Shown here piece by piece: positions 59,941-64,000 of a DNA stretch of 64,000 bases. The DNA comes from Cloacibacillus sp. An23. GTDB taxonomy: Bacteria; Synergistota; Synergistia; Synergistales; Synergistaceae. The notes under the pieces are model-generated. The model was not told where the DNA came from, ran no database searches, and worked only from the letters and a program-made list of their open reading frames with translations. Position 1 is the first letter of the stretch; the number at the start of each line of letters is the position of its first letter. The stretch covers positions 1-64,000 of the forward strand of contig NZ_NFJQ01000010.1 of NCBI RefSeq assembly GCF_002159945.1. Reading direction: 5' to 3'. A program made the position numbers and the translations under genes.

Positions 59941-60456
59941 ATGCCGCTTGAAATTGTGCGCAATGATATAACAAAAATGAAGGTGGACGCGATAGTAAAC
60001 GCGGCGAACAGTTCTCTGCTCGGAGGCGGCGGCGTGGACGGATGCATACACCGCGCGGCTGGGCCGGAGCTGGCCGAAGAGTGCCGCGGGCTTGGCGGAT
60101 GCGGCACGGGCGACGCGAAGATCACAGGCGCGTACAATCTGCCGTGCAGGTACGTGATACACACAGTCGGGCCGGTATGGCGCGGAGGCGGCTTCGGCGA
60201 GCGAGAAAAGCTCGTCTCGTGCTATCGCAGGTCGCTCGAGCTCGCAAAAAAGCACGGCTGCAAGAGCGTGGCTTTCCCGCTTATCTCCGCGGGAGTTTAC
60301 CGATACCCGAAGGACGAGGCTATTCGGGTCGCAGTCGAAACTATAAACAGCTTTCTTCGTGAAAACGACATGACTGTCTATCTCGTATTGTTCGACGAAC
60401 AAGCCCTTCGTATATACGAAAAACTTTTCGGCAAAAGCGGAGAATTCGCCGAGTAA
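59941..60456 (+). CDS. Macro-domain protein (O-acetyl-ADP-ribose deacetylase-like)
   Basis: A 171-residue single macro domain: [70 protein letters not shown] and [20 protein letters not shown]. The AxNAAN and GGGGVDG loops that hold ADP-ribose are intact, as in YmdB/MacroD-type hydrolases. It would deacetylate O-acetyl-ADP-ribose or remove ADP-ribose from proteins. GGAGG precedes the ATG. Confidence 0.93.
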   Translation: MPLEIVRNDITKMKVDAIVNAANSSLLGGGGVDGCIHRAAGPELAEECRGLGGCGTGDAKITGAYNLPCRYVIHTVGPVWRGGGFGEREKLVSCYRRSLELAKKHGCKSVAFPLISAGVYRYPKDEAIRVAVETINSFLRENDMTVYLVLFDEQALRIYEKLFGKSGEFAE

Positions 60457-60522
60457 GAGCGAAAGGCCGACGGCGCCGGAGGCAGCCGGGCGCGGTAGAA
60501 AGCCGCAGATAGTGGAAGACGA

Positions 60523-60554
60523 AAATGCCGGCCGGAAAATCCCGGCCGGCATTT
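60523..60554. terminator. Bidirectional terminator between the macro-domain gene and korC
   Basis: AAATGCCGGCCGG pairs with CCGGCCGGCATTT around a 6-base loop, with T-runs both ways. It lies 66 bases after the macro-domain stop and 27 before the korC stop. Confidence 0.92.
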
Positions 60555-60581
60555 ATAAAGTTCGTGCTAAACTGCGAGCCG

Positions 60582-61151
60582 TTACTTTCTCGCGGCGACA
60601 GCCTCGGACATCATCTTGTAGCCCTCTTCGAAGGCTTTCTCGTTAAGCTCTTCGGTTCCCTTCGGGACTCTGGCGAGGATGGCGTCCTTCACGGCCTGCG
60701 GCTTCACGAGGCCCTTGTCCTCGAGAACTTTCGCGGCGGTGCCGAGCGCGACCATGTTGACGACTATCTCGCGGCCGAGTTTCTCGCGCGCGGTGCGCAC
60801 GATCGGCAGGAGGTAGATGTCGGCGTCGAGCTTCGGCGGATCGGTGACGAAGAAGTCGTCGAGAATGACGGTGGCGCCTTTAGCCGTGTCGTGGCTGTAG
60901 GTGTCGCACGCCTTCTGCGTGAGTATTATCTGAAGGTCGGGGTGGGCCGCCTTCGGGTAGTCTATTTCGCCGCGGTCGTAGACGACCTCGGACTTCGAAG
61001 CGCCGCCGCGGGCTTCGGGGCCGTAGGCCTGGCTCTGTACGGAGTTGAGTCCCTCAGTACGGAGCGCGGCGGCCTCACCAAGGATCACCGCGGCGAGGAT
61101 GACACCCTGTCCGCCGGATCCAGCAACACGAATTTCAAAACGATCGCCCAT
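60582..61151 (-). CDS. korC: 2-oxoacid:ferredoxin oxidoreductase, gamma subunit
   Basis: A 189-residue protein: FEIRVAGSGGQGVILAAVIL at the N-terminus (the gamma-family signature), SVQSQAYGPEARGGASKSEV and ILDDFFVTDPP. It completes the alpha/beta/gamma/ferredoxin set. The enzyme oxidatively decarboxylates a 2-oxoacid to acyl-CoA and reduces ferredoxin. The substrate, probably 2-oxoglutarate or a branched 2-oxoacid, cannot be set from sequence alone. Confidence 0.94.
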   Translation of the reverse strand: MGDRFEIRVAGSGGQGVILAAVILGEAAALRTEGLNSVQSQAYGPEARGGASKSEVVYDRGEIDYPKAAHPDLQIILTQKACDTYSHDTAKGATVILDDFFVTDPPKLDADIYLLPIVRTAREKLGREIVVNMVALGTAAKVLEDKGLVKPQAVKDAILARVPKGTEELNEKAFEEGYKMMSEAVAARK

Positions 61152-61163
61152 GATCCGAACCTC

Positions 61164-61994
61164 CTATGCCTTTCCCTGCGCGCGGGCAATGACGTCGTTG
61201 TAGCGGTCAGTGTACTCGCGGGCGGTCTCTATGTTGACGAACTCGCCGACGACTATCTTGTCCTTGAGCTCATCGGGCGACATCTTGTCGGCCTGGGCCT
61301 TGAGGACGGTGTGCTCCTTGAGGTACTTGATGTTGTCGGTCGGGCGGCTGCGCTTGTTCTTGCGTCCGAACTGCGTATGGCAGTAGGTGACGATTTCGAC
61401 GACGGCGAAGCCCTTCTTCTGATGCTCGATGGCTTTCTTGAGTATCTGCTCGCACTGCATCGGGTTGGCTACAGTGGCGCGCGCGACGAAGGTCGCTCCG
61501 GCGCCCTCGGCGAGCTTGCAGACGTCGAACACCGGATCGATCGCTCCGTAAGGCGCGGTCGCGGCGAAGGCGCCTTCCGGCGTCGTCGGGGAAGCCTGGC
61601 CTCCGGTCATGCCGTAGATGTTGTTGTTCATGACTACGGCCGTAATGCCTATGTTGCGGCGGCATGCGTGGATGAAGTGGTTGCCTCCGATGGCGGTGCC
61701 GTCTCCGTCGCCCATGACGTTGACTATCGTGAGCTCGGGGTTGGCCATCTTGACGCCCGTCGCGAAGGCGAGCGAACGTCCGTGCGCCGTGTGAAGCGTG
61801 CAGGCGTCTATATATCCCGGCATACGGCTGGAGCAGCCGATACCGGACGAAATGCATATCTGCTCCTTGGGTATCTGGAGGTCGGCAAGGGCGCGGAGTA
61901 TGGCGTGCATAATGATTCCATGTCCGCAGCCGGGGCACCAGATATGGGGCATGAACTTGGAACGCAGAAGTTTTTTAACGTCTTCGCGTGGCAT
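61164..61994 (-). CDS. korB: 2-oxoacid:ferredoxin oxidoreductase, beta subunit (TPP-binding)
   Basis: A 276-residue subunit. It has MPHIWCPGCGHGIIMHAILR near the N-terminus, GIGCSSRMPGYIDACTLHTA and the TPP-Mg motif VNVMGDGDGTAIGGNHFIHA continuing into MNNNIYGMTGGQASPTTP. It binds thiamine pyrophosphate and contacts the iron-sulfur chain. It lies between korA and korC with gaps of 2 and 12 bases. Confidence 0.95.
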   Translation of the reverse strand: MPREDVKKLLRSKFMPHIWCPGCGHGIIMHAILRALADLQIPKEQICISSGIGCSSRMPGYIDACTLHTAHGRSLAFATGVKMANPELTIVNVMGDGDGTAIGGNHFIHACRRNIGITAVVMNNNIYGMTGGQASPTTPEGAFAATAPYGAIDPVFDVCKLAEGAGATFVARATVANPMQCEQILKKAIEHQKKGFAVVEIVTYCHTQFGRKNKRSRPTDNIKYLKEHTVLKAQADKMSPDELKDKIVVGEFVNIETAREYTDRYNDVIARAQGKA

Positions 61995-61996
61995 CG

Positions 61997-63127
61997 TTAC
62001 GCCACCTCCTTGATGAAGGACATAATTTCCGCAGGCTTGTAGAGTTCGCCGTTGATGAGGCTCTTGCCGTGTACTTCGCAGTTGCCTTTGACGGCGCGCT
62101 CGACTTCGTGGACGAGCTGTCCGGCGTTGAGCTCGGGGACGATGATGTGCTTGACGTTCTTAGAGAACGCGGCGATTTCTTTGTCCGGGAACGGCCAGAT
62201 GGTGATGGGACGGAAGTGTCCGACCTTGACGCCCTCTTCGCGAAGCTCGCGGATGGCGCGGAGCGACGAGCGGGAGACGGAGCCGTAGGAGACGACGACT
62301 ATCTCGGCGTCCTCCATGAAGTCCTCTCTGTAGGCGACTATTTCGTCGCGGAAACGCTCGACCTTGCGGATGATGCGGTTGGCCTTGAGGTCTATGTCGG
62401 GCGCGTCGTTGGTCGGGAAGCCCCACTCGTTGGTGGTAAGTCCAGTGACATGCCAGCGGTAGCCGTCGCCGAAAGCCGGCATCGGAGGAACGTCGTCCTC
62501 GTCCGGGCGGTACGGTATGAAGTCGTCGGGAGCGACGGTCGGCTTCTTACGGTCGACGACCTTGAAGCTTCCGGGCTCCGGAATGGTTATCTTCTCGCGC
62601 ATGTGGCCTATGACCTCGTCGGCCATTATGAGCACGGGCTGGCGGAAACGCTCGGCCATGTTGAAGGCTTCTATCGTAAGCGTGTAGCACTCGGGGATGG
62701 AGCACGGCGCGTAGGCTATCGTGGCGTGGTCGCCGTGGGTGCCCCATCTCGCCTGCATGACGTCGGCCTGGGAGACCTTCGTCGGAAGTCCCGTCGAGGG
62801 GCCGCCGCGCTGAACGTCGGCGACGACGAGCGGAATTTCCGCGATGTAGCCGTAGCCGAGAAGCTCCTGCTTCAGCGAGATTCCGGGGCCGGAGCTCGCC
62901 GTCATCGCTTTCTTGCCGGCGATAGACGCGCCGAGGGCAGAGGCGATGCCTCCGATTTCGTCTTCCATCTGGACGAATTTTCCGCCGAGCTTCGGAAGCT
63001 CTTCGGACATGACTTCCATTATCTCAGTCGACGGGGTGATAGGATAGCCTCCGAAAAATCTGCATCCGGCGGCTATAGCGCCCATGGCTATGGCTTTGTT
63101 GCCCTGCCAGAATTCGTTCTGAGCCAT
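61997..63127 (-). CDS. korA: 2-oxoacid:ferredoxin oxidoreductase, alpha subunit
   Basis: A 376-residue subunit: GNKAIAMGAIAAGCRFFGGY, PITPSTEIMEVMSEELPKLG, MEDEIGGIASALGASIAGKK, MTASSGPGISLKQELLGYGY and VADVQRGGPSTGLPTKVSQA. The C-terminal part (VVSYGSVSRSSLRAIRELRE) is the transketolase-C-like domain. It shares a base with the ferredoxin gene at its start. Confidence 0.95.
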   Translation of the reverse strand: MAQNEFWQGNKAIAMGAIAAGCRFFGGYPITPSTEIMEVMSEELPKLGGKFVQMEDEIGGIASALGASIAGKKAMTASSGPGISLKQELLGYGYIAEIPLVVADVQRGGPSTGLPTKVSQADVMQARWGTHGDHATIAYAPCSIPECYTLTIEAFNMAERFRQPVLIMADEVIGHMREKITIPEPGSFKVVDRKKPTVAPDDFIPYRPDEDDVPPMPAFGDGYRWHVTGLTTNEWGFPTNDAPDIDLKANRIIRKVERFRDEIVAYREDFMEDAEIVVVSYGSVSRSSLRAIRELREEGVKVGHFRPITIWPFPDKEIAAFSKNVKHIIVPELNAGQLVHEVERAVKGNCEVHGKSLINGELYKPAEIMSFIKEVA

Positions 63128-63354
63128 TACTGCTCACGCTCCTTCACTGTGATTGCCAGGTCCGGGCAGATGTTTTCGCACTGGCGGCAGCCGATGCAGT
63201 CGTCCTGACGCACGCCTTCGCACTTAACGTGATCGTTAAGCTCGAGAACCTTCTTGGGGCATATAGAGACGCAGAGGCCGCATCCTTTGCACCACTTCTC
63301 CATTACTTCGATGCTGAACTTCTTCGCCAAAAGACCCACCTTCCTTCCACACAT
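63127..63354 (-). CDS. korD: Ferredoxin-type delta subunit, two 4Fe-4S clusters
   Basis: A protein of about 67-75 residues with two CxxCxxCxxxCP motifs: WCKGCGLCVSICPKKV and CIGCRQCENICPDLAI. It passes electrons from the KOR core to soluble ferredoxin. The ATG at 63354 gives MCGRKVGLLAKKFSIEV; a TTG at 63330 preceded by AAGGTGG may be the real start, since the family usually begins close to the first cluster. First gene of the korDABC operon. Confidence 0.92.
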   Translation of the reverse strand: MCGRKVGLLAKKFSIEVMEKWCKGCGLCVSICPKKVLELNDHVKCEGVRQDDCIGCRQCENICPDLAITVKEREQ

Positions 63355-63393
63355 CTAATCGATTTGTCTGTCAACCAGAGTAACGTGATTTGA

Positions 63394-63439
63394 TTGGCAT
63401 AACTAGGCTAATTATGCCAAATCTTTACGGCTTATTCAA
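63394..63439 (-). promoter_or_regulatory. kor promoter with palindromic operator over its -10
   Basis: In minus sense TTGAAT (63434-63439), 17 bases, CATAAT (63411-63416). The -10 is embedded in a perfect 9-bp inverted repeat, TTGGCATAA (63394-63402) and TTATGCCAA (63412-63420), 9-base spacing. A repressor bound there would block the promoter. Confidence 0.75.
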
Positions 63440-63491
63440 GGATAAGCGTGAATTCTCTATTTTCTGACAGCTTGCAATTATTGAAAAAATT

Positions 63492-64000
63492 TTAGAAACT
63501 TGAGGGACCTATGTCTGGCGCACGGAGATACGTCCCGCGTATCTGCTCCGGCGCGACCGCGGCGTCCCGCCTCTCGCCGCCCATCACGGCGCAGACGCCG
63601 CCGGACGCACTCTCTCTCGGAATCACGGTACAGCCGCACGCTTCGAGCTCAGGATACTGCCCGGCATCGGGAGACACGACGGCGGCGTGCGGAAAATCGC
63701 GCAGCTTCGCCGACAGCTCCGTCACGCGCATGAACGACGGAGGCACGACCGCCTTAAGCGCATCACCCGAGGCAGCGTACAGGGCCGCGTAGCAGTGAGA
63801 CGCGCGCGCCCTGAACACGGGGACGAGCAAGCCGTACTCATTCCTCATATCCCAGACAAAAAGCTCGAGCGACGACAGCGGCACGACCTTCACACCTAAG
63901 GCGAAGGCGAGCGCGGCGCCGTATGCTATGCCGGCCCTTATGCCCGTGTAGTAGCCGGGCCCCGTCCCGACGGCGATAAGGGATATGTCGCCGAGCGAAA
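63492..64000 (-). CDS. tsaB: TsaB-like tRNA threonylcarbamoyladenosine protein (partial, 5' end outside window)
   Basis: The minus-strand frame is open from the right edge to a stop at 63492, about 169 codons. The edge portion reads GDISLIAVGTGPGYYTGIRA then GIAYGAALAFALGVKVVPLS, which is the GPGSFTGLR-type block of TsaB. The middle FRARASHCYAALYAASGD matches the second conserved block. TsaB scaffolds the TsaD ATPase in making t6A at position 37 of ANN-decoding tRNAs. The C-terminal half is divergent. Confidence 0.88.
   Translation of the reverse strand, partial: SLGDISLIAVGTGPGYYTGIRAGIAYGAALAFALGVKVVPLSSLELFVWDMRNEYGLLVPVFRARASHCYAALYAASGDALKAVVPPSFMRVTELSAKLRDFPHAAVVSPDAGQYPELEACGCTVIPRESASGGVCAVMGGERRDAAVAPEQIRGTYLRAPDIGPSSF

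Overview
The window looks like a chromosome segment of a GC-rich, diderm anaerobe carrying one end of a temperate phage genome. LptD/LptC-type lipopolysaccharide export genes show an outer membrane. A four-gene 2-oxoacid:ferredoxin oxidoreductase, with no aerobic metabolism in sight, suggests an anaerobe living on amino acids or 2-oxoacids. Together these fit Synergistota (Cloacibacillus or Synergistes-like). That placement is an inference from gene content; no rRNA gene is present.

Region 1 (1 to about 23.6 kb) is a prophage. Nearly everything is on the minus strand, so it reads right to left from the switch at 22.1 kb. The order is cro-like and cI-like regulators, an excisionase-like HTH protein, a recombination/replication block (Sak4-like ATPase, DUF669 protein, PD-(D/E)XK exonuclease, RadD-like helicase, VRR-NUC nuclease, TOPRIM primase-helicase), RuvC-like resolvase, small zinc-ribbon proteins, a putative late regulator, a YefM-YoeB-type toxin-antitoxin pair, HNH nuclease, terminase, portal, ClpP-like protease, HK97-type capsid, head-tail joining and tail genes. 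A tape measure gene runs off the left edge. The phage is an HK97-fold siphovirus. Two places look like programmed -1 frameshifts: one joins the two tail assembly chaperone frames, the other adds an Ig/X2-like domain to the capsid protein. A PDZ-protein gene with an in-frame TGA lies just downstream of cI, followed by tRNA-Pro(TGG).

Region 2 (23.7 to 50.6 kb) is host core: an EamA transporter; a methyltransferase-like protein with degenerate motifs; a thrC-thrB-lysC-asd operon behind what reads as a threonine-specific T-box leader; greA; ddl; lptD, an lptC-like gene and an envelope protein gene; pyrG; a LysM/M23 peptidase; rho with a long acidic N-terminus; a DUF4392 protein; pfkA; comF; metK; an aminotransferase with a structured leader; and a UvrA2-like ATPase.

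Region 3 (50.6 to 59.4 kb) is a defence locus read as one chain of abutting or overlapping minus-strand genes: rlmD, HTH controller, hsdM, hsdS, RelA/SpoT-domain gene, hsdR. hsdM has an amber codon where a conserved Trp is expected, and hsdS is split by two frame changes, so the type I system looks inactive or switched off. The AT-rich RelA/SpoT-domain gene overlaps the hsdS stop and keeps its synthetase motifs. It is the best candidate in the window for an undescribed defence component.

Region 4 (59.4 to 64 kb) is host core again: lspA, a macro-domain gene, the kor operon, and tsaB running off the right edge.
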